From NCBI RefSeq assembly GCF_036785885.1, contig NC_092310.1, positions 3,720,001 through 3,784,000 on the forward strand: a DNA stretch of 64,000 nt. The letters run 5' to 3'. The position numbers and the translations under genes were made by a program. Positions 32,414-44,400 of the stretch are shown here, piece after piece (position 1 is the first letter of the stretch; each line of letters begins with the position of its first letter). A model generated the notes under the pieces. That model was not told the DNA's origin and made no database searches. It saw only the letters and a program-made list of their open reading frames with translations. The stretch is from Coffea arabica. Its lineage: Eukaryota > Streptophyta > Magnoliopsida > Gentianales > Rubiaceae.

Positions 32414-33773
32414 TGTGATACCCAAGTTTTCTTTTTGAGACCTTAAGTAAAAAATTAAGAAATTTGGGATGAAATTGAGAAGTTTAGATAAGTTGGGCCA
32501 ATTGATCAGAATTCAAAAAATTCGATCAAATATGGCCAATTGGGTGGGGTTGAGAAATTTTCTTAACAAATATATAAATTGGCCATCGCGCCATGCTAGC
32601 CCGACGCCTACTCATTTTTTTAAAAAAAAAATTCTACAGGCGTGTCGGGCCTACAAGCAGACATCTGCCGAAAAATTTTGATCAGAATATCTGCAGCCTT
32701 TGACAATCGTTCCAAATGGTACTGCTGATAGCTTTTTTCATACTTTGTTAGGGAATATTTTTAAATTCCAAAAAATTTGGTGAAATATAGTAAAGGCAAG
32801 AAAACCGCGATCCATTGATATTATTTTGTCTTCGACGATGTTTTATATCTCATCCATTTAATGCACTCCACACAATCTTGACATTTAATTTAATTTAACT
32901 TAGTTGTCTACTTTTTTTGTTTAATCCAAACATTTTCAATTTGAATAACGTTAAATATTTTCAAAATAGAGAAGTACAAGTTATTTTATTAAACCCTATA
33001 ATTGGATAGAAGGGTCCATGTAGGGTAATACTTACAAAACAAAGAAGTACTAGTTATTTTACGGCTATTTTAATTGATTAAATACTTAAACTAATTATCG
33101 TATACCAAATAATGAGACACAGGCAATAAAGGTAATTTAAAAATTAATTTAAATTTTTTTAAAATTATAAAAAATATCTCAAAATATATTTTAGAAACTC
33201 TTCTACTCTTAAATATCCCAAAATATAATCTAAAAACTCAGTTATAGTAAAATATTTCAAAAACATCCCCAAAAATAGCTAATTCAAACAGATAAGACAC
33301 CCAAAAACTCTCTTAAATGTCATTCTAAGCAAGCACTCCATTCCCAATGAAAATCAAGAACTAAAACGTCTAAAAAATAAGCCTAACAAAAGGTATAGGA
33401 ACACTAATTAAAAATCCACCATACCCGCAACTCAATACTCAATTCAAATTAAACCATAAATAAACTAAAAAATAACTAACTTATCTTATCTAATAAACAA
33501 AGAAAGGTATACTAAATTCTCTCTTGCACTTGCATTGGAATCCCTAAACTCTTTAGGAATTATAAGAGGAAATGAAAACCTTTAGAGGAAAAGAAAGAAC
33601 AAGAAGCCATTCGATCATAGGAAGAAGAAAAAAGAGAAAGGAAGAAAAATATCTTCTTCCACTAACAATTCAAATTTGGACAACAATTCTTCATTTTCTT
33701 TGCATTCTAAAATTTCACCCCTAAGTTTCATAATTCACATCAATATCCCTACAAAAAATACTTGGGTGTCACA
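32414..33773. mobile_element. Possible solo LTR (Ty3/gypsy-like)
   Basis: It begins TGTGATACCCAAGT and ends ACTTGGGTGTCACA, inverted 14-bp termini with one mismatch and TG...CA ends as in LTRs. The length of about 1.36 kb and a pyrimidine/purine-rich tail part fit a plant LTR. There is no 5-bp target duplication (TTAAT versus TAAAG), and no gag-pol, so it is a candidate only. A MITE copy lies inside at 33,145-33,290. Confidence 0.4.
33145..33290. mobile_element. MITE of the AATATCCCAAAATAT family, copy 2
   Basis: Same order of words as 30,290-30,475, ending CCCCAAAAATAGCTAATTC. It is nested in the putative LTR. Confidence 0.5.
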
Positions 33774-33779
33774 TAAAGG

Positions 33780-34700
33780 CAATATGGCAACATGGTGATC
33801 TTGCTGAGTATTTTCCAAGGATTCAATGTTGGAAATTCCAGCCATCATAGACAGCCTTTCAACAGTAATAGATTATCAATCTTAGCAACCAAGTACTCGT
33901 CCTCTCCAACTCAACTGATATTTTGGGTAAAAAATACAAAAGAAAAAAAGGCAAAGAAAGGAGGGTGGGTAGCAATTATTGACCTGGTTAATGAGCTGAA
34001 GCATCCTTATTTGGTAGTAATACGAATTTTGATGTTAAAAGATGCTCCAGTCTCAAATTCAAGAAGAGGTTATTTTGTAATATGGGAATAAATTATTATG
34101 TCTACTTCGTGAGGTAGTTTGTGACCCACATAAACACAATTATGGCAGGGCTTTGGTACCCTGACTTAGGCTTAAATCAGTTGTTAAAGCCTTAGAGGGT
34201 AATTGAAACATAGAAATGGAGACTTAGAGGCTTAATCAGTAGTTAAAGCCATAGAGAGTAACTAAAACAGAGAAGTGGTGAATATAGTAGGAGATTGACC
34301 TCGGGTTACCTTGCTCCATTAGTGAAGACTTCTTCTGCCCGGCCAAAATGTAATTTGTAAATGGCCTTATCTTTTTGTGTCCACTTTGCTAATGTCTAGG
34401 CCGCACATGCATGTAGTAGACTCTGAAAAATGCACTGGCCTTCAGGCCATTGTAACCAGTAGCTATCTTCTTTTCCTTGGCATGGAAAAGAATTTTTGCC
34501 GCCTCCACTTCTTGAACAAATGCCAAAGGCCTGTTCCTTGAATTTCACCTTGGCTTGCAATTTTCTCAAGAACTAAAATGGCTTATGTATTTCTCTAATT
34601 TTGTGTTCCTCATCAAGGTTGGAGAATGTGTCGCCACAGAGTTGCTGCTTGAAGAGAAGGCCTAGCCTCAGTAGACTGATTTTTGTAATCAACACATAGA
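33780..34700. other. Degenerate region sharing segments with 30.2-30.8 kb
   Basis: 33,792-33,824 resembles 30,225-30,260. 33,960-34,005 (GGGTGGGTAGCAATTATTGA) resembles 35,905-35,935. On minus, about 34,530-34,410, PLAFVQEVEAAKILFHAKEK reads open before stops. Probably a decayed duplicated gene; family unknown. Confidence 0.35.
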
Positions 34701-34728
34701 TGCTACCTTTGCAAGCACTGCCAGAATT

Positions 34729-35692
34729 TCAGCTAAGAAAGTTTGAGAGTCCTCGTTTTTCATCATCACTAAGGTAGTTTTCATGTTTATTACATGTAAA
34801 ATAGGGCACCAGGTACATGACGAGAAGCTCCAATTTTATAACTTGCTCTCCCAGGGAAAGACTGTCGCTGAGCAAATCAAAATCCCTTGGCCGGAAGATT
34901 GGTTTCTCGAGATATTTTGTGACATTTAAATTCAAGTTCAACTCTAGGAACTCTGGATTCTTGGCAAGATCAAACTCGTGCTGGAGATCCATTAAGTCCA
35001 GTAAAACTAGTTTCTGCCAATGTTGGATCAATGGTCATTGTGGTATGATTGAACCAATAGCTGCAAGAATGGATTGCTGTAGTTATAACCACGGATGCAA
35101 CGCGAGTGAAAATTTGGTTGATACCCTGCAGGGAGAGTTTCTAGACTTTAAAGGCTATGATAAATGATTGAAAATCTCAGCTCAAGGTGGAAGGCTCTGA
35201 CTTAATCGAAGGAATTAACGTTGACATTATGATGATCCTTTATATATAGCAGATTCTGCCAGACTGAGTGAACAAATGTTTTCCAGCCAGCACAATCCCA
35301 CAAGGGAGAGAGCATTTTCAGCTCCTGAATTGATCATGGTTAGGAGCAGGATAGCTATTTCGAGCTCCTTATCCAAATCCAATGCGGCTGCAATCTTGAC
35401 ACGCCAGATTCTGGGGACAAACAACACATGGGCATCGCTCAACCTGCAAATAAAAGCCACTAACAGCATTATGAACCTCCATTTACGTTGGCATTCAAGA
35501 ATGTCGTCAGTTACAGAACCATCTCTGCTCGTGGTTGAGGACGAGGACGAGGAGGGATGCTAGTCAGGCTTCGGTTGTTCCCCGTAGTGATCTTGTCCGA
35601 CCCATGAATGAATCTCGCTCTCTTTCATTCTTCTGGAACTGGTTTTCCAGCTCCCTCAGACGATCAGAAATGGTGGTGAAAATGGAAGCCAT
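34729..35692 (-). pseudogene. Unrecognised decayed gene, minus strand
   Basis: Three open stretches follow each other. 35,692-35,565 starts MASIFTTISDRLRELENQFQ and is coiled-coil-like. 35,545-35,227 reads GSVTDDILECQRKWRFIMLL, then LSDAHVLFVPRIWRVKIAAA, ending KGSS before a stop. 35,031-34,729 reads IQHWQKLVLLDLMDLQHEFD, then FRPRDFDLLSDSLSLGEQVI. Amphipathic Leu-rich helices dominate. This vaguely recalls the N-terminal part of R1-type NLR proteins, but I see no NB-ARC motif and do not assign a family. Stops separate the pieces, so a pseudogene is more likely than a spliced gene. Confidence 0.4.
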
Positions 35693-35730
35693 CTGGACAA
35701 CCTTCTTAATATTTCACCAGGATACTAGGA

Positions 35731-35960
35731 TTGATGCTAAAAAATGTTCAAAGTGCTAAAATGAACGAATTACTTACTCCAATCATCACCATCATTGACA
35801 AATTTTTAATAGATTATACCAGTTTATGGCTACAGAATGTTAACCACAATGTCTTCTCTCCAAGTCACAAAGAATTTGAGGAAAAACTCGAAAAAAAAAA
35901 AAAAGGAGCAAAGTTGGTGGGTAGCAATTATTTGAGTCAGCTAATGAGGTGAAATTCCCG
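35731..35960. repeat. Second copies of segments found at 30.5-30.8 and 33.9 kb
   Basis: 35,731-35,817 matches 30,690-30,780. 35,890-35,955 (A-run, then GGTGGGTAGCAATTATTTGA) matches 33,940-34,005. Confidence 0.55.
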
Positions 35961-36420
35961 TTATAATTAAAGGATTAATTGCACTTTTGCTTTGTAGACA
36001 AAATGCATGAAGAGTACATGCACGAAGGCTCGTATCTACTGATGTGTGGGTTGCAGGATCATGTACTTCAGAACTGTGACCAAACACTCTTTTATCTCCA
36101 AAAGGCATTTGCACCAAAAAGAAGATTTAAGTAACTAGTTTTTTTGGGATTTTTTTTTGGTTTTGTGGGTTTTTGGGGGGACGCAGCCCGCCGGGGGGGG
36201 GGGTGTGGGGAGGAGGAGATCCTGAGTTCAAATTCATCATCTCCCTCCCTGTTTCTTGAATTCAACCAATGTGCCAAGAACAAGCTGTGTTCTGCATTGC
36301 TTACTTTGATCCAGTTTATTGCAACGCATCAGATCATAGAGGGAAATAAAACCATGATCTGCAGATTCTGTTGCCATTTCAACAGAGACGCGAAAATGAA
36401 AAAAATGAAAACCTTTGAAC
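35961..36420. other. Intergenic DNA with a G-rich tract
   Basis: 36,140-36,225 passes from a T/G-rich stretch into a run of about ten G residues at 36,192-36,201 and further GGGG/GGAGGAGG tracts. The plus strand could form a G-quadruplex. No gene. Confidence 0.5.
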
Positions 36421-37015
36421 AATAGAGGTGCAATGTAAACATCTTGTATCGTTGATAACCTACTGATAAGTAATACTTGATATTCACAGAGGATAAGGTC
36501 CATGAGCTACAGATACCCCAACAATGTACGAGAAACTACAGATTCAAATAGCAAAGATGTGTACAAGTCGAAAAAACTATCTGCTACTGATAATGAATGT
36601 AAATAAATGGTCTCAGAATTCTGTTCTAGACATCAGTGGCGAGTCATTATCTGTTTCTGAGTACATGCTTACCAACTGATTTCCCAGAATTCAAATTCAT
36701 GGGCTTACTTCAAAAAGAAATCTTCTTCAAGAGCTTTTTGGGGTCTTCAAGACAAAGATATATCCAATGTAAGACATCTTCTGGATGTAAGCGCCATCCA
36801 GCTTTGCTGCAGATATCAGATTCATCTTCAAGAAAAATGTATAAACATAACAAAGTCTGCAAAACTAAATTTTCAAGAATTTGATTTGAGAAGGCCAAGA
36901 AAGGAAGTTCCATATGATGAACTGCATCAACTTTCTGGAAACCAAAACTCAGATGATGCGTAAAGAAGATGAAACAAAACTCTGTTGAAAGCATAAGCAT
37001 CTGAATTTCCTGTGT
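36421..37015 (-). other. Probable 3' untranslated region and downstream of SAGL1-like gene
   Basis: No separate gene seen. The sequence directly follows the stop codon of the minus-strand F-box/kelch gene at 37,016. Confidence 0.45.
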
Positions 37016-40000
37016 TCATGCTTGCAGCACTTGGCAGTGCACAATATGGCTTTTCAACCCAGTCCGTCCAGCAATACTTGACCACAAATTTGTGAATATG
37101 TTTCTTATATGACCCTTACCAGCAATATTTTCCCAAAGATGAGGATTGTTCTCCACTTGTTTATCCGGACTTGAGACATCAACCATACTAATGCTCATGT
37201 TGTTTCTAATAATGCAGAGTTTACCATTTACGGGCACAAGAGCGGCAGCCTCCAAGGCCCGAGAGCTACCCAGGTGCAACTTGCTGTCCATAAATCTAAT
37301 CCAAGAATTTGTAGATTCATCATATACCCTAAGCTTGCACCCATCACGACAATCGAGAGCATAAAGCTTGCCATTCATAGAGACGCTTGGGTTACGCCAA
37401 CCAGCAACCATTCCATCATCAGCCGGCATCCATTTATTAGATTCTGGGATGTAGGCCTCACTTAGAACCTCCCGGTGGGAACCCAGTCCTTTCAAGAACC
37501 ACTTTCCATCATAAACCACACCAATAAAGGGAACCATCGCTGTGCTCATGTCAGCAACAAAGCTCCACCTGTTCTTGTTAGGGTCATAAACTTCAGCTGA
37601 ACGAAGAGTTCTTTGGATTCCTTCACATTCACCACCAGCAACATAAAGACAATTGTTAATAACACAAGAGCCAAAAAAATGACGTTTACGAAGCATATCT
37701 GGTGCCCTGTGCCATTTATTTGTCCGAGCACTGTAAAAGATTACCCGTCTCATAGACCCCTTAAGTTGATCTTTCCCTCCAAACAAGTAAAGGTGGCACC
37801 CACTAAGAACAGCACAGCCAAATCCGAGGGCTTCACTGTATTCTACTGGAACAGGAGGAAGTGGCTGCCAGAGTTGATAAGTTGGATCAAATGCATGCCA
37901 TGATATCCGTCCATCACGGTCCCTTTTTATGACATAGACCCATTCTTCTGCCATTCCAAGGCTTTTCCTGAGAGAGTAAAAGTAGTTTCCAGCAAGAAGC
38001 CTATACCATCTTTTGCAAACTAGACGGAGCTTGTTATGTTCAACACGAGGGACGCGGATTAAACAAGCAATGGCAAGATCATCCGGAAGTCCAGGAATAA
38101 GGGGTGGCTGCACACGTGTCCTCTCCCTACGGTAATTTTTACTCTTGTGTGCACGCGGATTGATATCAGGCTGAATACAAAGTTTAGAACCAGGGACAAA
38201 TTTTCTTGCACCAGCAACTGTTTTCAAGCCTGCATCAACCTTGCAATAGCATGACACGGAATCAACCTGCAAAATCTCCTGAGTAAGTGCAGGCTGTATC
38301 ATGTTTGTTGGAATGGAAAACATATAAAAGAAGGAACATAAAAGGAATCAAAGAAACAATAAGAAATATTGACGATTCACTACTCCATAAGGAAACGAGG
38401 AGCAGAATTGAGGAGAGAGCTGAGATTGCAAGACAATTACAATTGCATATCCTAATCCTATAGTACACCAAGAGCAAGCAAACTAAAAGATGTAGTTACA
38501 ATAAGAATGCCATTTGCACAGGTATCAAACATGTCCCTGATATAAGTATCCCAGACCATATGTTAATCGAGGATAAGTAGAGTATGAGAATTGGTAAAGT
38601 TTGACAATTAGACTGCTCATCTCCTGTATCATCTATAACCGCATACATTTTTGTTAATTCCTACCAGTGAACAAACCAAAACTCGTATTTTCTGCTTCCT
38701 CTGAGATGGGCTTTGACAGGAAACAGGACAAGAGAGGGACTAAATACCTATAAGCATGCAGTTCTGCATGATCAAATTAAAGAAAAAGTTTCTAATTCAA
38801 CAGGCTCATTGAATCTGTGGAACGTCGAGGCTCCAAGAGGGGCCATAGATCTTTTACCTAATTAACCTTCTGCTCTATATATCTTCCCTATAAAAAAGAG
38901 AAGCTTGCTTAACCATTTACCAATTCTTCTTATTTGATGAATATCTAGAAGTCCAATGAAACACTCTCTCCCAAATGCATATATGCAAAGCCTTTCGAGC
39001 CCAATGGGCTAAAACGATATCCAGGAATCTCAAGTGCAAAGCCATAATAAGGTAGCATACTCTCAGATCTCAAATAGCAGTCTCCAAAGTACCAACAGAA
39101 AAACCAAAGGAACAGTAACAAGGAAAAATATCTTTTCAACCTGAAATAGGAATTGTAAGACAAAAACCACTGAGTAGTCACTTTTGACAATAAAAGGCGT
39201 TCTCTATATGCTAACTGCATGAAAGCTAAGCAAAACAAAGATAAAATCATGCTTAGCATTCCACTCATCAAGCAAAAAAAGTTCACCTCTGTTCTTAAGT
39301 AGAAGTTTGTCACAAGTGCGTCCTAATTTTTGCTTTGTCCACCCAAAAAACCGAAAAGAACTTATATTACAAATTTCAACTTAAGGTTTCACCACGCCCA
39401 TAATCTCTAATTTCACTTGCTTTAGGATTATAATAAGATTTTTGCCAAAAACAGGCTACAAACAGAACTGAGATGGTAAAACGACAAGTACGTTGCTAGC
39501 GTATGAGCTGAAAAATATAATAGACTAGAACAATTCCTTATATTGTACGACCTCATAACTTCTTAAGGTTTACTCTGGAGATTGTTATGGGAATTTTGGG
39601 AACTATGAGAGAAACTTAAATCTCGACTCACAATTTGGTATAGAAAGAAATGGTCAATAATGGAACTAAATCAAATCACACTATGTTTCGTGAACAAATC
39701 AGTGTCAAAACTACATGCCTGATACCACACACACAGCCAATGCTCTTGACTTGTGAACAAGAACAAGAAACATTCAAGGTGTAGAGTTTGCATCTTACAG
39801 AGCAAACACATAAAAAGCACATAGATGTAAATGGCAAAACATGAGAAATGGTGAAGAAAGGAATAATAAAAAACAATGACTTGTACAAAGTAAAGATCAA
39901 TTTAGAAATATATGTCACAACTGAAGTTAAAGAAATCGGAACTTTTCAAACATTATACAACATACAACAACAAAGATTGATAATAAAAATAAAAAGAAAA

Positions 40001-40933
40001 AGAAAAAGAAAAAAGACACAAGCGAGTCAAAGTGGAAGAAACTCTAGATAGAAAGAAGCATAAACTTCAAATTAACAGGGGCTATGCACAAGACGAATAA
40101 TTAATTAGGCCCATAGGAAGCAGAAATTAGACAACATCAGGTAGACAATATAGGACATCAGAACCAGAGCAAGTTCCACGTTCTCAACAAGGTTCCACAC
40201 CAAATCCAACTAAACAGAAATTTCACTGGAAATAGAAACAAATGGCAAAAGAAAACTTTTCACTGTTTTGCTAATATAGACCCCAAGAGGGCACATACAG
40301 ATGGCAAATGAATGATTCTTTTTCTATTTTGGTACTATAGACCCAAGAGGAGACATACAGATGGCAAACGAATGATTCTTTTGCTGAACTATTACATTGA
40401 CAAGCAAAGGGATACAGATATGTAAATTCACACACTCCCAGGCTAAAACAATCAAATACAATAAACAGAAACAACGATTAGCTGCAAAATATGCACATTG
40501 CAACACTAAGTTTGTACGAATGCAGATGCAAGGACACTATAATTCGACTTCAAACCTTAGTTATGTCAGTAAGGTAAAAAATCAACTACTATCAACAGCT
40601 CCTCAAAAGAAATTTACAAAAAAATCCAAGGAAATTCTAGGAAAACTTTATTCACTTTCCAAATTCAGCAAGAATAAGCAAAAGGGTGTCATCAAATATG
40701 TGAATTAAATGGAAAGGAAACCAAAATTCAAAAAAACAAAATCTCCCTTCAACCACAGAATTTTTCCCAAGATTGAATCTTTACAAATTATTTTCATCTG
40801 GTTTCTCAAAAAATGCATCAATCAACAAAACTTTCAACAAAAAAAGGGGTCAAAATTCAGGTAAACTCACCAGCGGAGCTTGAACTCGAAAGCCCCTGGT
40901 TGCATTTGGGGACCTTTCAACTGTTTGGTCCAT
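37016..40933 (-). CDS. SAGL1: F-box/kelch-repeat protein, SAGL1-like
   Basis: Two coding exons: 40,871-40,933 (ATG at 40,933, donor GTGAGT) and 37,016-38,266 (acceptor TTTTGCAG), joined in phase 0 to give 437 residues. Exon 1 encodes MDQTVERSPNATRGFRVQAP; exon 2 starts VDSVSCYCKVDAGLKTVAGA. The F-box is at about 77-125 (PLIPGLPDDLAIACLIRVPR, then KLRLVCKRWYRLL). Kelch repeats fill about 130-390 (HLYLFGGKD, CLYVAGGECEG, SAEVYDPNKNRW, LYALDCRDGCKLRVYDES). The C-terminus IAGRTGLKSHIVHCQVLQA is highly conserved. It matches Arabidopsis At1g55270 (SAGL1) nearly end to end. As an SCF E3 subunit, SAGL1 is reported to affect phenylpropanoid metabolism and cuticular wax through turnover of PAL and CER3; the kelch propeller would bind the substrate. 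Starting inside the intron-derived frame at 38,323 would be wrong. Confidence 0.93.
38267..40870 (-). other. Large intron 1 of the SAGL1-like gene (2,604 bp)
   Basis: The borders are GTGAGT at 40,870-40,865 and TTTTGCAG ending at 38,267. It is AT-rich with no embedded gene recognised. It contains a roughly 60-bp tandem duplication at 40,273-40,382 (unit with AGACC(C)CAAGAG, ACATACAGATGGCAAA and GAATGATTCTTTT). Confidence 0.85.
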
Positions 40934-41460
40934 TCCTGAATTTACAGTAGTTTCATAAGCCAAAAACTTGAGCACAATCAAAATCAAGATTGAACCCTTT
41001 TCAGATGCTCCCAAGATCAACACCTCTCTGAGCTAAAAATCTTGAAATCTGATCCAAAGACAGTTAAAGACAAATAATAAAACAAAACCATATCAACATA
41101 AATTCAAATAAACATAAACATTTTTTTTCAAAAAAAAAAAGACCACTTTCTCAGATTCCCAAAACCAAAGAAGACCTTTTTTGATGACCCTTTTTCTATC
41201 ACTGCAAAATGCAAATAAAAAAATCCCAGAAAACAAAACACAGAAAAAAAAAAAAAAAAAACAGCAATGGTGCTTGGAAGTTAGGAGCAGCAGCAAAGAG
41301 AGGGCAGCATCAGCATCTCTCTCTCTTTATTTGTGCCATACCTACAAAACTAAACATTTTGTCTCTCTTAAAAACCAGACTTGTGACTAAACTGAAGATT
41401 ACAGCTGGACCCATTGTCCTTAAGCTGTGATAAAAGCTTGGATTTTTTGCAGATTTTGAT
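40934..41460 (-). promoter_or_regulatory. Leader and promoter region of the SAGL1-like gene
   Basis: Upstream of ATG 40,933 on the minus strand. A CT repeat (41,315-41,326 on plus, GA-rich on the transcribed side) lies about 390 bp before the start, typical of plant core promoters or leaders. The transcription start is not fixed. Confidence 0.45.
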
Positions 41461-44400
41461 GATAATCAGTAATCAAATATACTGGTAATACAGTACTAAT
41501 TAACAGGTAGTACAAGAATGGCTAGTATTCAAAGTCTTTCTTTTTGGGCAATCTGGCCTGGTGGAAGATTAAGATTGATTTCTTTTCTCTTTATTTATAA
41601 TTGAAGTCTTTTTGGGTTTTTTGTTTAATTTTTTGTGGGACTTTTTGTTGGTTAAAGGACAAGAAAGGCTTACCAGAATCTTTTAATGCATGCATTAATT
41701 AAATGGGTCAAACTGTGTGGCTATGTGTGTGTGTGGCACTGTGTGAATATACGCTTAGTAAAACACTACAATTGAACTAAAGAAATGGTTTCTGTCACAA
41801 TTAACAAAAGTATTTCGAGAAAGGAAATTTTGATTTGTTACTGCCAATAATGTTTTGACTTTGTGAAATTTGTGCTTAACTTAAAAGGTAAGAGGTGATT
41901 AATTTATGATTTGATTAGAGACAGATGAACTCTTTGAGTTGAAAATCTGATGGAACTTTGGTAGACATAGGAAAAGGTATTTCTTCTTTAAGATTGAACT
42001 ATAGTAGAAATTGGAAAAGTTTTTTTTTTTTTTTTGGTTTGGATGAGAGTTGGATTTTTACCTTACCTTTTAAAAGTTTTTTAGACAGAAATAATTAAAT
42101 TTAATGAGGAATTTATTTTATTAAAATGGAAAAATTTTGAAAGCACGTTTTTTTATTTATTTTTTTGTGTATATATATTCATATTTTTATACGAACTCGA
42201 TCTTTATATATGACTTTGCTTTAGAAACTGAGATACGATATCGCCCCCATTAATTCCACGAAAATATGGAGTTTATATGTTAAAATTTCATATTGTTGCT
42301 CCCATAATTAGAGAATATTACTTTCACTATCCTTCAATGAGATATTTATTTAATGTTATTCTTTATTTATCACTTTATCCTCACTAAGTTAACATATTAA
42401 AAAAAAATATTTCACCTCTTGCAATTAAATCAAAACCAACCAATAAAAATTCAACGTTACCCCTATTCTTCTTCTCCTCTCAATATGTGATTTGCAAAAT
42501 CCATTTAAAAAGTTTATATAATTTTTCTTTCAATGCACATGGAAACTTCCAAAAATTGATACCTTTGTCTTTGTTTCTCCTTTACAAATAGTCAAGATAT
42601 ACTACAAATTTGAAGGGAGAAGTGGCAAAACTTTCCATTAGAGGTTTGAAAATTAGAAGTAATTTATCTGATACATTAGGTTTGCCCCCACTAAATTGTA
42701 TTTTTAGGTCCGTCCCATTTGTTGCCTTTCCCATTCTATTTAGATAAAAACAAAAAGAAAAAGAAAAGAAAGTAGCTGAACCAAAGACTCTGCTACCATA
42801 AAATATTTATGGAACACTGTTGAATAACTTGTTGACATGGGAAAAGATAGTTGTCTGAGACTACAAGTTAGCAATTAGTCAATGCTAAATGAGCAAAAGT
42901 ATTAGTATAAGCGTGTCAATTTCTTCATGCTATCATTTAATCAGTCTTCTACCATTTGACTAATTCTTGATAGAAAATTTTGCAGGTTTTTTTCAGAAAA
43001 AAACATTTGTTGAGCATTACATGAACTTCATTCTTTTGGTAGCAGGATGAATGTGATTATTTATTTTTTTTTAAAAAAAAATTTGCAGGAGAAGGGTATG
43101 ATGATTTGTTTAATGATGTTTTAAAAAAAAATGGAGTTAAGATGTAGCTCTCAAGTTATTAATTTTGAATAGTATATCATTAATATTTGTGTGGTTAAAT
43201 GATTTCTGCTTCTTCTTCTTCTTTTATAAGGATTTTTAACTTTTAGGTTAACTGAAATTTACTACTTTTTTTTAAATTGAAAATTACAACTTGGGCACAG
43301 CCACAAGAACAAGAGAATGAATAGAAATGGTTAACAAATGCATAATGTTATGCACCCTCAAAATAGAAAGCTAATTTGCTTTGACACACTAATGAGCAAT
43401 CACTAAAGCAAAAATTGTCTTTCATGATTTCTCATTAATATGTCATATAAATTTTCCAGAAAACAAACAAGTATTTTTCATACATATGAATTATTAAGCA
43501 AATCTTAGTGAACAAACTTTTCATGCATTTCTTATAGGTGAAAGGAAAATCTATGGAGTATCTGCTATGTTCCTTCTTGCAGTGAATGTGACCTCTAGAG
43601 ACTTCAAGGGGGCCAGTTAGCATCTGCCCTGCCTAGAGGGACATTAAGATGCATGACTGGTTGAATTAGTCTTCTTTTTCTTACTATAAAGAAGTAACAT
43701 TCCAGAAGCCAAATCCCATCAGAACAATAAATATACTTTTGGCTAAATAAATTTTCCAACTTGTTTAAATGGATTGAAAACCACCTAGTCTAGTTGGAGT
43801 ATTTTGACAAGTTACTTGTTTTTTTTAGGCTGTTTTTTTCCAGGAAAAGAATGAGATTTAAGAAGCGACGAGGGAATATGGAGATTTGAATCCAGAACCT
43901 CTAATTACTATAGTTTTAACAGAAAGTAAAAATACTTGTAACCCTATAAGATAGGGTTGAATTGAAATCTAGTGTTCAACCAGATGCCTGTGCCTATGCA
44001 ATATGCACAGCATTGAATTGAAGTCAAGAAAAGAAGAAAAAAACAAAACAATTATCCTAAACTAAAAATTTCAGACAAAAAGGAACAATCCCATATAGTG
44101 GATTTGTTTATGATGCAGGTTTTTGACTTCTGCAACCTCATACATAGGATGATTTCATTAATTTGTTGTGAGGTGAGTGTCATGAGTTGGTTTAACAATA
44201 ATGTTGCATGCTTATCAACTTGAAGTGGACTAAACATTTGTTAAAGTTAATATTGTTTTGGCGTCATGGAAACAAAACAATAAAATGAGACAGCAACTAA
44301 AGCTAAACTGATTCCCTCCAAGTCTAAAACGCCTCTCAATTCTCTGTACATATGGACACAAACCCTTAAGGCAACAACATATTTAATTCGACAGAGACTG

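Noticed and set aside
34729..35692. NLR resistance gene
   Set aside because: Leu-rich helices loosely recall R1-type N-termini, but no P-loop, GLPL, MHD or LRR motif is present.
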